Origin: Dysgonomonas gadei ATCC BAA-286
GTDB lineage: Bacteria; Bacteroidota; Bacteroidia; Bacteroidales; Dysgonomonadaceae
DNA length: 64,000 bases
Direction of reading: 5' to 3'
NCBI RefSeq assembly: GCF_000213555.1
Contig: NZ_GL891979.1
Location: forward strand, 68,011-132,010
Shown one piece after another: positions 44,919 to 53,415 of this stretch. Positions within the stretch are counted from its first letter, which is position 1, and each line of letters opens with the position of its first letter. A program made the translations under genes and the position numbers. The notes under the pieces were generated by a model that was not told where the DNA came from, did not search any database, and worked only from the letters and a program-made list of their open reading frames with translations.

Positions 44919-44976
44919 ATAATATAAACTCATTGTTAACTGTTGACTGCTAACTGTTAACTGAAAGAATTTTATA

Positions 44977-47436
44977 ATGAAAAGAAAATTTATAACTTTT
45001 ATTTTAGCCATACTGTTTTGTTGCAATGCCACCATTCAGTCGCAGACAAAAAGAGTAGAGTTCTTATTAGAAAAGAATTGGAAATTCAGCAAAGGCGATT
45101 ATCCGGATGCTGTCAAAACAGGTTTTGATGATAAAAACTGGGAGACGGTAACTGTTCCCCACGATTGGGCTATATTCGGGCCTTTCGATCGTGAACACGA
45201 TTTGCAGGAAGTGGCTGTTACTCAGAACGGAGAAAAAGTAGCAACTGTAAAAACCGGGCGTACGGGAGGATTACCCTATGTCGGTATAGGCTGGTACAGG
45301 AATACGTTTAATGTAGGTAATTTCGAGAAAGGGAAAAAACGTGTCACTCTGCTTTTCGACGGAGCTATGAGTGAAGCGCGTGTGTATGTAAATGGAAAAG
45401 AAGCTTGTTTCTGGCCTTTCGGTTACAACTCTTTTCATTGCGATGTAACGGATTTGCTGAATACTGATGGTAAAAACAATACACTGGCAGTACGGCTCGA
45501 AAACAAACCGCAGTCGTCGCGTTGGTATCCGGGCGCGGGTCTTTACCGTAATGTACATGTAGTAGTGACCGAAGAAATACATGTGCCTGTATGGGGTACT
45601 TATATTACTACGCCTTTTGTCTCGGAAGAATACGCTTCGGTGAAGCTGAAAACTGAAATCAGCAATTCGGATAACGCGGACGTACGGATAGTTACCGAAA
45701 TAAAAGATGCATCGGGAAATGTCGTTGCTAAAAAAGATAATACACTCAAAATAAACCACGGCCAGCCTTTCGAGCAGAATCTTATTGTGGATAAACCACA
45801 ACTGTGGTCACCAGAGACGCCATATCTATATAATGCAGTATCGAAAGTATATATAAAAGATACACAGGTTGACGAATATACCACACGTTTCGGTATAAGG
45901 GATATAAAGCTGATTGCCGATAAAGGATTTTTTCTGAATGGTAAAAGACGTAAGTTCCAAGGGGTTTGTAATCATCACGACCTCGGCCCTCTGGGAGCAG
46001 CTATTAATGTAGCGGCATTGCGTCGCCAGCTGTCTATGCTGAAAGATATGGGTTGCGATGCCATACGCACGGCACATAATATGCCGGCACCGGAACTGGT
46101 TGCCCTATGTGATGAGATGGGCTTTATGATGATGATAGAACCGTTCGATGAATGGGATATTGCTAAGTGCAAGAATGGCTATCACCGTTTCTTTAACGAA
46201 TGGGCAGAAAAGGATATGGTAAATATGTTGCGCAACTACCGCAACAATGCCAGTGTGGTGATGTGGAGTATTGGCAATGAGGTGCCTACCCAGTGCAGCG
46301 ACCAAGGATACAAGGTGGCTTCTTTCTTACAGGATATCTGCCATCGTGAAGATCCTACCCGTCCTGTAACCTGTGGAATGGACCAGATTAGTTGCGTGTT
46401 GAATAACGGTTTTGCAGCTATGCTGGATGTTCCGGGATTCAATTACCGTGCCCATCGTTATCTGGAAGGTTACGAAAAACTGCCTCAAAATCTGGTGCTT
46501 GGGGCTGAAACGTCATCGACTGTAAGTTCGCGGGGAGTATATAAATTCCCTGTTGAGAAGAAAGCGGACGCCATATATGATGATCACCAGTCTTCATCTT
46601 ACGATTTCGAATATTGCGCATGGTCAAATCTGCCGGATGATGATTTTGCTTTGGCAGATGATTATGAATGGACTATGGGGCAATTCGTATGGACAGGGTT
46701 CGATTATCTGGGTGAACCTTCTCCCTATGATACGGATGCATGGCCGAATCATAGTTCTATGTTCGGTATTATAGATCTGGCAAGTATTCCTAAAGACAGG
46801 TATTACCTGTATCGTAGCCTGTGGAATAAAAATGAGAGTACATTACACATCTTGCCTCACTGGAATTGGAAAGGGCGTGAAGGAGAGAAAACTCCTGTAT
46901 TTGTTTATACCAGCTATCCGTCAGCCGAGCTTTTTATCAATGGTAAAAGCTATGGAAAACAGAGTAAAAATAATACTACCGTGCAGAACCGTTACCGTCT
47001 GATGTGGATGGATGCCATATACGAACCGGGCGAAGTGAAAGTCGTTGCATACGATGCACAGGGTAAAATTGCAGAGGAAAAGATTGTGCGTACGGCAGGT
47101 AAGCCACACCATATAGAACTTGTAGCCGACAGAATGCAGTTAGCTTCTGACGGTAAAGATCTGGCCTATATAAATGTAAGAATAGTGGATAAAGACGGTA
47201 ATCTATGCCCTGATGATCAGCGTCAGATAACTTTCTCCGTAACGGGAGACGGCAGCTACAAAGCATCGGCAAATGGTGATCCTACTTCCCTCGAACTATT
47301 TCATCTGCTGCGGATGCAGGTCTTTAACGGACAGTTGACTTCGATAGTACAATCGGGTGAAAAAGCCGGAAAGCTGGTTTTTGAAGCAAAAGCAAAAGGT
47401 TTGCAGGCGGGAAGGATAGAAGTGATAGTAAAATGA
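44977..47436 (+). CDS. GH2-family beta-galactosidase
   Basis: An 819-residue secreted enzyme (signal peptide about residues 1-23, ending QSQT, no lipobox, so probably periplasmic). Domain order is sugar-binding (GWYRNTFNV, about 90-220), Ig-like (220-320), TIM barrel (320-620) and beta-rich C-terminal domains. Catalytic residues are visible: acid/base E435 in WSIGNEVP and nucleophile E511 in LGAETSS. The family includes beta-galactosidases, mannosidases and glucuronidases; RTAHNMPAPELVALCDEMGF is general to GH2. Given the GH53 neighbour, release of galactose from galacto-oligosaccharides is the best guess. It is separated from the operon by 633 bases and probably has its own promoter. Confidence 0.88.
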   Translation: MKRKFITFILAILFCCNATIQSQTKRVEFLLEKNWKFSKGDYPDAVKTGFDDKNWETVTVPHDWAIFGPFDREHDLQEVAVTQNGEKVATVKTGRTGGLPYVGIGWYRNTFNVGNFEKGKKRVTLLFDGAMSEARVYVNGKEACFWPFGYNSFHCDVTDLLNTDGKNNTLAVRLENKPQSSRWYPGAGLYRNVHVVVTEEIHVPVWGTYITTPFVSEEYASVKLKTEISNSDNADVRIVTEIKDASGNVVAKKDNTLKINHGQPFEQNLIVDKPQLWSPETPYLYNAVSKVYIKDTQVDEYTTRFGIRDIKLIADKGFFLNGKRRKFQGVCNHHDLGPLGAAINVAALRRQLSMLKDMGCDAIRTAHNMPAPELVALCDEMGFMMMIEPFDEWDIAKCKNGYHRFFNEWAEKDMVNMLRNYRNNASVVMWSIGNEVPTQCSDQGYKVASFLQDICHREDPTRPVTCGMDQISCVLNNGFAAMLDVPGFNYRAHRYLEGYEKLPQNLVLGAETSSTVSSRGVYKFPVEKKADAIYDDHQSSSYDFEYCAWSNLPDDDFALADDYEWTMGQFVWTGFDYLGEPSPYDTDAWPNHSSMFGIIDLASIPKDRYYLYRSLWNKNESTLHILPHWNWKGREGEKTPVFVYTSYPSAELFINGKSYGKQSKNNTTVQNRYRLMWMDAIYEPGEVKVVAYDAQGKIAEEKIVRTAGKPHHIELVADRMQLASDGKDLAYINVRIVDKDGNLCPDDQRQITFSVTGDGSYKASANGDPTSLELFHLLRMQVFNGQLTSIVQSGEKAGKLVFEAKAKGLQAGRIEVIVK

Positions 47437-47499
47437 ATTAGTTGACAGTTGAAAATTGAGAGTTGAAAATTTTTAAGGGCTTTGCATTACTAGTGCGTC

Positions 47500-47680
47500 A
47501 GCATCTGCGCATTAGTTCCGCAGGCGGGGTACCCAATCCGGTAAAGATGGCATAGAATCAAATGGGGCGATAGCCCATTTATTTGATTCAGCCATCGAGG
47601 CGGTTTTGGGTCGCCGAGGAATGAAGCGCTAGCCTTTTGATTCGTTTTGGGCAATGCCAAAATGAACATAAATAAATCTT
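47500..47680. repeat. Hairpin-forming dispersed-repeat-like block
   Basis: Hairpin 47546-47596 pairs GATGGC with GCCATC, GAATCAAA with TTTGATTC and TGGG with CCCA around a short loop, with small bulges. A second part (47597-47662) has CGAGGCGGTTTTGGGTCGCC and TTTTGGGCAATGCCAAAA. I recall similar sequence in intergenic regions of other Bacteroidales, but cannot verify it. It could be a dispersed non-coding repeat or a small RNA gene. Confidence 0.5.
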
Positions 47681-47791
47681 TAATAGAGATGATCGGTTCT
47701 CTTTCGTTCTTTGACATACATATTTCGTACAACAGACAAGCTATTTAGTACATAAAATGCCTTTAGATAGCGGATTATATCAGGAATAACC

Positions 47792-47799
47792 TATTTTTG
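47792..47799 (+). promoter_or_regulatory. -7 promoter box of the LytTR gene
   Basis: TATTTTTG matches TAnnTTTG and lies 19 bases before the ATG at 47818. Confidence 0.45.
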
Positions 47800-47817
47800 T
47801 ATTAAATTAATGAGGTA

Positions 47818-48198
47818 ATGCAGAGATATCTTGTATTGGCAAACAGTAACGACTTGGTGAGGGTCTCTCCCGAGAGGATAGTTTATATATCCTCCGACGG
47901 GAATTACTCCACGATGGTGCTGGTCAATAAGGAAGAACATCTGTTTTCTTTCAATCTGGGTACTTTCGAAAGGGTTATTGAGCAGCAGTTGTCCAATGAT
48001 GCAGGTACTTTTATCCGCTTGGGTAAAAGCTTGATTATAAATGCGCAATATATCTATTACGTGAACGTTTCCAAGCAGCAGATTATTCTTTCAGATATCA
48101 GCTTTCCCCATAAATTTGCACTCTCTGCTTCGAAAGAAGCATTGAAAGCATTGAAGACAGTATTGGAAGATAGTATAAAAAGCAGGAGAACCGAATAA
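47818..48198 (+). CDS. LytTR-domain DNA-binding protein
   Basis: A 126-residue stand-alone LytTR protein without receiver or membrane domain. The beta-strand pattern starts with RVSPERIVYISSDGNYSTM (about residues 15-33) and contains RLGKSLIINAQYI (about 67-79), the domain's DNA-contact region. It lacks the phosphoacceptor domain of LytR/AgrA regulators, so it must be controlled otherwise, possibly by the membrane protein encoded next. The stop (TAA) shares one base with the following ATG, so the two genes are translationally coupled. Confidence 0.85.
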   Translation: MQRYLVLANSNDLVRVSPERIVYISSDGNYSTMVLVNKEEHLFSFNLGTFERVIEQQLSNDAGTFIRLGKSLIINAQYIYYVNVSKQQIILSDISFPHKFALSASKEALKALKTVLEDSIKSRRTE

Positions 48199-49079
48199 TG
48201 AGCAAGAAAGATATACAAACAGAAAACGAAGTCTACTTTCTTGGCTCAAAAGAAAGTAGGGACAAAAAGCCCGCCTCCAAAAAGTGGTGGTGGCTGATAG
48301 CTGCGGCTTGTATTGTGGTGGTGATAATAGCGGTATTGCTGATATTGCTATTGCGGAAACCGGATGCCGGCTATTACTTCGAACCTGAAATCGAAGAGGC
48401 TGTGCATACGGCAGGTGTAACTTCCGATACTATAAAAGCTATACCCGGTGATACTATAAAAGGATATGTGGAAATATTGGAAGAAACGGTGAACGATGTA
48501 CCCATGTTTGTTTATGTACCTCGTCATGCAACACTGTCATTGTCTGTAGGTATGCCGGATAAGTCCGATTCAACGATTATTTTCATAACACAGGCAGCCG
48601 ATATCAGGGGCGATAATTATGAGATAGTAGGCGATTTTGTCCTTGCCGGGGAAAAATTATCGAGGGGTGTTGCAAAAACAGGATTTTGCGCGGTCATTGA
48701 CGGTGAAGTTATTATCGGAGTTTCAGATAATACTCCATTGTTGCAAAAAGCGATTGAGTCGAAAGGCTATTTTTTCAGGCAATACCCATTGGTAGATGAT
48801 GGAGTACTGGTGGAAAACAATCCGAAGAATAAATCGATTCGCAGAGCACTAGCTACACGTTCCGGGAAGGTAATAATGGTGGAAAGCCGCAGCGCCGAGT
48901 CATTCCATGATTTTGCGCAGGCGCTGGTCGATATAGGGGTAAATGATGCGATATACCTGGTAGGAAGCAATACTGCATTTGGCTGGTACTATGACAAAGA
49001 CCATATAAAGACTGAATACGGAACTATCCAGTCTGAACAGCTTCAGAATATATCTTATATCGTTTGGCGTTCGGAATGA
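48198..49079 (+). CDS. Membrane-anchored protein with NAGPA-like (phosphodiester glycosidase-like) domain
   Basis: A 293-residue protein with one N-terminal transmembrane helix (about residues 29-52) after a charged cytoplasmic segment. The periplasmic part has a pattern like the phosphodiester glycosidase/NAGPA fold: TGFCAVIDGEVIIGVSDNTP, then GYFFRQYPLVDDGVL, then RRALATRSGKVIMVESRSAESFHDFAQALVDIGVNDAIYLVGSNT in parts. The family's DGGGSS block is here LVGSNT, so the key acidic residue is lost or substituted, and catalytic activity is doubtful. Coupled to the LytTR gene by a one-base overlap; it may act as that regulator's sensor. The whole interpretation rests on sequence pattern only. Confidence 0.6.
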   Translation: MSKKDIQTENEVYFLGSKESRDKKPASKKWWWLIAAACIVVVIIAVLLILLLRKPDAGYYFEPEIEEAVHTAGVTSDTIKAIPGDTIKGYVEILEETVNDVPMFVYVPRHATLSLSVGMPDKSDSTIIFITQAADIRGDNYEIVGDFVLAGEKLSRGVAKTGFCAVIDGEVIIGVSDNTPLLQKAIESKGYFFRQYPLVDDGVLVENNPKNKSIRRALATRSGKVIMVESRSAESFHDFAQALVDIGVNDAIYLVGSNTAFGWYYDKDHIKTEYGTIQSEQLQNISYIVWRSE

Positions 49080-49095
49080 GATACCTGTACGGAAA

Positions 49096-49386
49096 TCACT
49101 CCCATCCCTCATACCCGCCGTCGATGCTGTATACATCTTCAAAACCCTGCTCTGCAAGGAATTGGGCTACCATTTGGCTGCTATTTCCATGATAGCACAT
49201 GACTAATATAGGATAGGTTTTATTTGTCATTGTCACAAACCCGGGCAGGCTCAGGTGGGTAAGGTGTGTCGCTCCTTTTACATGTCCTTGCCGGAAACTT
49301 TCTTCATCTCTGATATCTACCAGTATTGTTTCGGGATTCGATAGTTTTTCTTTGGCTTGATGCAGTGTAATTCTCTTTAACGGCAT
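49096..49386 (-). CDS. Rhodanese-like single-domain sulfurtransferase
   Basis: A 96-residue single rhodanese domain. The catalytic cysteine is C64 in MCYHGNSS, followed by the canonical 6-residue loop that favours sulfur (not phosphate) substrates. ILVDIRDEESF and SIDGGYEGWE are the family's CH2A and C-terminal blocks. It resembles GlpE-type thiosulfate sulfurtransferases; the physiological acceptor is unknown. Convergent with the NAGPA-like gene, 16 bases apart. Confidence 0.88.
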   Translation of the reverse strand: MPLKRITLHQAKEKLSNPETILVDIRDEESFRQGHVKGATHLTHLSLPGFVTMTNKTYPILVMCYHGNSSQMVAQFLAEQGFEDVYSIDGGYEGWE

Positions 49387-49496
49387 TCTTTTCTATTGTT
49401 ATTAGTTTATTCTATATATTATTTGATGTTATAGATTGAACAAATTCAACTGGTTTTTGTTTTTAGTCTTAAAAATCACAAATAAAGGACACTGAC

Positions 49497-50300
49497 GTGC
49501 AAAAGAAACTATTACTTGCCTTATTGGCAATTATTCAATCATCACTGATATTCGCTCAAGCCGAACCTGCCTATAAGAAAGGAACATTCTTCGCCCTGTG
49601 GGGCTGGAACAGGGATGCCTATACAAACTCCGATATTCATTTCAAGGGTAATGATTATGACTTTACTCTTCATAAAGTGAAAGCATCTGATAAACAAAAT
49701 AAGATCAGCTATTTCAATTACCTCCGCCTCGATCGGATAACCATTCCTCAAACAAACTTGCGTGTGGGGTATTTTATAAAAGATAATATGGCTATAACTT
49801 TAGGTGTAGATCATATGAAATACGTTATGGATCAGAATCAGACGGTAAATATAGGTGGACATGTAAAACCTGAATACCAGTCTCATGTAAATGACGACGG
49901 TTCTATAAAACTGACAGACGATTTCCTTACATTTGAGCATACCGACGGGCTGAACTATATAAATGCAGAACTGGAATATTATAAGAATTTCTTCCATAAA
50001 GGTATCCTTAACGTGAACGGCCTGATTGGTGGTGGAGCCGGATTCCTTATGCCCCGTAGTAATGTTATGATGATGGGAAATGAACGGCACGATGCTTTTC
50101 ATCTTGCGGGATTCGGACTGAATGCAAAAGGCGGATTGGATGTAAACTTGTGGAACTTGTTTTTCGTCCGTTCCGAAGTGAAAGAAGGGTATATCAATAT
50201 GCCAAGTATAAGGACGACCGAATCGCCGGACGATCAAGCGCATCAGGCTTTCTGGTTTGCTGAACTGACTTATACATTCGGTTTTAACTGGCATTTTTGA
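49497..50300 (+). CDS. Outer-membrane beta-barrel protein
   Basis: A 267-residue protein starting at GTG 49497, with an AAAGGAC ribosome-binding site about 10 bases upstream. Signal peptide residues 1-20 (ending IFAQ). The body has alternating beta-strands such as TNLRVGYFIKDNMAITLGVDHM and ends in the aromatic LTYTFGFNWHF, as outer-membrane barrels do. I do not recognise a specific family. Monocistronic, upstream of metA. Confidence 0.75.
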   Translation: MQKKLLLALLAIIQSSLIFAQAEPAYKKGTFFALWGWNRDAYTNSDIHFKGNDYDFTLHKVKASDKQNKISYFNYLRLDRITIPQTNLRVGYFIKDNMAITLGVDHMKYVMDQNQTVNIGGHVKPEYQSHVNDDGSIKLTDDFLTFEHTDGLNYINAELEYYKNFFHKGILNVNGLIGGGAGFLMPRSNVMMMGNERHDAFHLAGFGLNAKGGLDVNLWNLFFVRSEVKEGYINMPSIRTTESPDDQAHQAFWFAELTYTFGFNWHF

Positions 50301-50417
50301 AGATATAAAAGTTTATCTATATAATAGATTCAGGTATACTCAGTGCAGTATTTAAAAAGTGTTTGTTGATTTTAGAGTAATCAGTAGTAAGTATTAAGTG
50401 TCTGATAACCGATTACT

Positions 50418-50458
50418 GTTAACAGTATCCCCCTTCCGGGCCTTGGGGGACTGTTAAC
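50418..50458. repeat. Strong inverted repeat before metA
   Basis: GTTAACAG (50418-50425) pairs with CTGTTAAC (50451-50458), and TCCCCC (50428-50433) with GGGGGA (50445-50450), leaving a CCGGGCC loop. It could terminate the preceding gene. A downstream TAACTC-rich tract (about 50467-50502) precedes the metA promoter box. Confidence 0.5.
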
Positions 50459-50502
50459 TTAAAAAAATCATAACTCATAACCTATAACTCATAACTAAAT
50501 CA

Positions 50503-50510
50503 TAACTTTG
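50503..50510 (+). promoter_or_regulatory. -7 promoter box of metA
   Basis: TAACTTTG matches TAnnTTTG and sits 28 bases before the ATG at 50539. The tract upstream is built of repeated TAACTCATAA-like words. Confidence 0.5.
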
Positions 50511-50538
50511 CATACTTGATTTGTAAAAGTTATAGACC

Positions 50539-51504
50539 ATGCCAGTTAATATACCTAACAATCTTCCGGCGATTGAGATTCTGAAGAAAGAGAACATCTT
50601 TGTAATGAACCAACTCAGAGCTAACGAACAGGATATACGTCCTCTTCGTGTGCTTATTCTCAATCTGATGCCTATAAAGATAATGACGGAGACTGATTTG
50701 ATAAGGTTATTATCAAACAATCCGTTGCAGGTAGAAGTTGAGTTTCTGAAACTGGAAACCCATACTTCTAAGAACACTTCGGAAGAGCACCTTGAAATGT
50801 TTTACAAGAACTTCAGTCAGGTAAAAGATGATTTCTATGATGGTATGATAATAACAGGTGCACCAGTCGAACTGTATGAATTTGAAGAAGTGACTTACTG
50901 GCCCGAAATATCTTCTATATTTGATTGGGCACGTACTCATGTGACTTCCACATTGTATATATGCTGGGCTGCACAGGCTGCCATGTATCATTTCTACGGG
51001 GTGAAAAAATATCCGTTACCGGAGAAAATGTTCGGTGTATTCAAGCATATTGCCCATGATAAGAAGTTCCCGTTGTTCAGGGGATTCGACGATGAGTTTT
51101 ATATTCCTCATAGCCGCCATACAACAGTGAGGAGGGAAGATGTACTTCGGCATCATGAGTTGAAAATACTGTCGGAGTCGGATGATTCCGGTGTCGGAAT
51201 AGTTGCATCCCGTGGAGGACGTGAATTTTACCTGACAGGACATTCCGAATATGCACCATATACACTTCATAACGAATATATACGGGATGCGGAAAAAGGC
51301 TTACCTATAAAGATTCCGCTCAATTATTATAAAAATGACAATCCTGAGAACGGGCCGGTGGTGCGCTGGTCGGGTCATGGTAATCTCTTATTTAATAATT
51401 GGCTCAACTACTTTGTCTATCAGGAAACTCCGTATGATAAAACGAAGATCAAAGATCTGGGTAATATAGATCCTATGAATGAGGGATATATGTACCATAT
51501 CTAA
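50539..51504 (+). CDS. metA: Homoserine O-acyltransferase MetA, predicted acetyl-CoA-specific
   Basis: A 321-residue cytoplasmic enzyme that acylates L-homoserine in methionine synthesis. Fold and key residues match the MetA family: the nucleophile cysteine is in YICWAAQAAMY, with HSRHTT and HSEYAPYTL supplying the family histidine and glutamate. Residue 111, in the segment TGAPVELYEF, is glutamate; in characterised MetA enzymes glycine at this site gives succinyl-CoA and glutamate acetyl-CoA specificity. The product is therefore probably O-acetylhomoserine (a homoserine O-acetyltransferase, EC 2.3.1.31). Followed 23 bases later by the U32 gene. No SAM riboswitch is visible upstream. Confidence 0.93.
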   Translation: MPVNIPNNLPAIEILKKENIFVMNQLRANEQDIRPLRVLILNLMPIKIMTETDLIRLLSNNPLQVEVEFLKLETHTSKNTSEEHLEMFYKNFSQVKDDFYDGMIITGAPVELYEFEEVTYWPEISSIFDWARTHVTSTLYICWAAQAAMYHFYGVKKYPLPEKMFGVFKHIAHDKKFPLFRGFDDEFYIPHSRHTTVRREDVLRHHELKILSESDDSGVGIVASRGGREFYLTGHSEYAPYTLHNEYIRDAEKGLPIKIPLNYYKNDNPENGPVVRWSGHGNLLFNNWLNYFVYQETPYDKTKIKDLGNIDPMNEGYMYHI

Positions 51505-51527
51505 GTAACATTATAACAAGGTAATCT

Positions 51528-53363
51528 TTGCTTAAAGCACGCAAAATAGAACTACTTGCCCCTGCTAAGAATCTGGAATGTGGTATTGAGGCTATCAATC
51601 ACGGGGCGGACGCAGTGTACATCGGCGCACCGAAATTCAGTGCGCGTGCAGCCGCCGGAAATACACTTGATGATATTAAGTCGCTGGCGGAGCACGCACA
51701 TCAGTTCGGCGCAAAAGTATATGTTGCCCTGAATACCATACTGACGGATAGTGAATTGCATGACGCGGAAAAACTCATATGGCAGTTATATACCGATGCC
51801 ACAGTAGACGCACTCATAATTCAGGATATGGGTATCACTATGCTCAATCTGCCACCGGTTGCATTGCATGCAAGCACACAAATGGATAACCGGAGTGCGG
51901 AGAAGGCGAAGTTTCTTGAAAATGCAGGATTTAAGCAAATCGTATTACCCCGGGAATTGACAATAGGTGAAATAGGCGAAATTGCCGCCCAGGTAAAAAC
52001 TCCTCTCGAAGTCTTTGTTCATGGCGCATTATGCGTATGCTACAGCGGGCAGTGTTATCTCAGTCAGGCCTTGTCGGGACGAAGTGCGAACAAAGGGGCA
52101 TGCGCCCAGTATTGCCGTTTACCATACACGCTGGTTGACGCAGACGGGGAAGAGATAATACAGAAGAAGCATTTTCTGTCGATGAAGGATCTCAATCTGT
52201 CGGATAATTTGGAAGAATTACTGGAGGCTGGCGTCAGTTCTCTCAAGATAGAAGGGCGGTTGAAAGATGTTTCCTATGTGAAGAATGTGGTAGCTTATTA
52301 TCGATTGAAATTGGATGCGATTTTGAAGAGAAATCCTCAGTATATAAGGGCATCGTCGGGGACATCAGTATATACATTCGAACCCAATCCGGAAAAAAGC
52401 TTTAATCGTGGCTTTACCAAATACTTTCTGCACGAGCGCAGTAGTAATATGTGGTCGGTAGACTCACCCAAATCGATAGGTGAACCAATTGGGAAAATAA
52501 CAGAGATCACAACAAAGTATATAAAAGTCAATAGCGCTGTAAAGATACACAACGGCGATGGTCTTTGCTATTTCAATAATAAAAAAGAGCTGGAGGGTAT
52601 CCATGTTAACCGTGTAGAAGGAGACCTTATCTTCCCGGCAACGATTCCCGATGTAAAGCGTGGTGCTTTTGTTTACCGTAACTATGATCATGAGTTTGAA
52701 AAGTTGTTGTCGAAGAAATCGGCGGAACGCCGTATAAGCACGACCATTGAACTGAATGAAATTCCGTTCGGCTTTTCTTTAAAGATTACCGATGAAGACG
52801 ACAATTATGCCATTCTCAATTTTGAAACGGAGAAGCAAACAGCTCTGAAAGACCAAACTGAAAATATCCGGAATAATCTGAGCAAGACGGGTAATACGAT
52901 ATTTAAAGTGGAGCAGGTCAATACAAATTGGAGCGATAGTTGGTTTGTCCCGGTGTCGCTGTTGTCGGAATGGAGAAGACAACTGACAGATAAACTGTTA
53001 TCTGTAAGAAAAATCAGATATCAACAGGAAGTTGCCCTGCATAAACAGACCTCGCATGCTTTTCCTGTTAAAGATATTACATATCTGGGGAATGTGATGA
53101 ATGAAAAGGGCAAGCAATTTTATATGCAACATCAATCGTCGGTGATACAGCCTGCGTTTGAAAAACAGGCTCAAAAGGATGCCCCTCTGATGTTTACACG
53201 TCATTGTATCAAACAGTCATTAGGTTGGTGCCCGAAAGAAGGGACTGAAAAACATCCTTACAAAGAACCTTTCTTTTTGATATATAACAATACAAAATTG
53301 CGTCTTTCGTTCGATTGCCGGAATTGTGAGATGAAAGTATTTAACGATTCGTACGCAGAATAA
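51528..53363 (+). CDS. U32 peptidase-family protein (tRNA/rRNA hydroxylation type)
   Basis: A 611-residue protein with start codon TTG at 51528, preceded by an AAGGTAA ribosome-binding site. The U32 domain occupies about residues 6-330; its signature EVFVHGALCVCYSGQCYLS holds C169, C171 and C176, followed by GACAQYC with C192 and C196, a likely iron-sulfur cluster set. The C-terminal 270 residues are the DUF3656-type extension. Characterised relatives (RlhA, TrhP) hydroxylate rRNA or tRNA rather than cut proteins, so I avoid calling it a protease. It is next to metA, possibly in the same unit, without an obvious link. Confidence 0.85.
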   Translation: MLKARKIELLAPAKNLECGIEAINHGADAVYIGAPKFSARAAAGNTLDDIKSLAEHAHQFGAKVYVALNTILTDSELHDAEKLIWQLYTDATVDALIIQDMGITMLNLPPVALHASTQMDNRSAEKAKFLENAGFKQIVLPRELTIGEIGEIAAQVKTPLEVFVHGALCVCYSGQCYLSQALSGRSANKGACAQYCRLPYTLVDADGEEIIQKKHFLSMKDLNLSDNLEELLEAGVSSLKIEGRLKDVSYVKNVVAYYRLKLDAILKRNPQYIRASSGTSVYTFEPNPEKSFNRGFTKYFLHERSSNMWSVDSPKSIGEPIGKITEITTKYIKVNSAVKIHNGDGLCYFNNKKELEGIHVNRVEGDLIFPATIPDVKRGAFVYRNYDHEFEKLLSKKSAERRISTTIELNEIPFGFSLKITDEDDNYAILNFETEKQTALKDQTENIRNNLSKTGNTIFKVEQVNTNWSDSWFVPVSLLSEWRRQLTDKLLSVRKIRYQQEVALHKQTSHAFPVKDITYLGNVMNEKGKQFYMQHQSSVIQPAFEKQAQKDAPLMFTRHCIKQSLGWCPKEGTEKHPYKEPFFLIYNNTKLRLSFDCRNCEMKVFNDSYAE

Positions 53364-53384
53364 TATACATATTGATATTTTCTG

Positions 53385-53392
53385 TATCTTTG
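53385..53392 (+). promoter_or_regulatory. -7 promoter box of the vanZ-tlpA-his unit
   Basis: TATCTTTG matches TAnnTTTG. The predicted start near 53399 leaves a 120-base leader before the VanZ-like ATG at 53518, which contains a small cysteine-rich frame and a hairpin. Confidence 0.45.
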
Positions 53393-53415
53393 AACCTATA
53401 TTGGAAATACCTGAT

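Larger units (their letters stand above)
44344..44976. other. Long intergenic region packed with repeats, no gene
   Basis: 633 bases between the GH53 and GH2 genes. Contents in order: AGCTGATGG-CTTTAGTCGTCAGC tract (44363-44391), a TTAGCAGATTTGTAAATTAGCATATTAGC segment shared with 29327-29400, three promoter-box repeats (44451, 44511, 44897), and a nested inverted-repeat element (44607-44853). I see no ORF worth calling. Confidence 0.6.
47437..47817. other. Intergenic region with a hairpin-forming repeat block
   Basis: 381 bases. From about 47500 to 47680 is a block of unusual composition: GC-rich tracts, long hairpin 47546-47596, and the TTTTGGGCAATGCCAAAA near-palindrome at 47645-47662. 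Upstream is a GTTGAAAATTGAGAGTTGAAAATT low-complexity tract (47445-47468, shown in two parts). The LytTR promoter box lies at 47792. An 80-codon minus-strand frame at 47490-47732 follows the repeat and is not called. Confidence 0.55.

Noticed and set aside
47490..47732. 80-codon minus-strand frame
   Set aside because: It coincides with the hairpin-forming repeat block, and the protein looks like translated repeat sequence.
50301..50538. SAM riboswitch before metA
   Set aside because: No SAM-I, SAM-II or similar conserved core was recognised; the sequence consists of a simple hairpin and word repeats.
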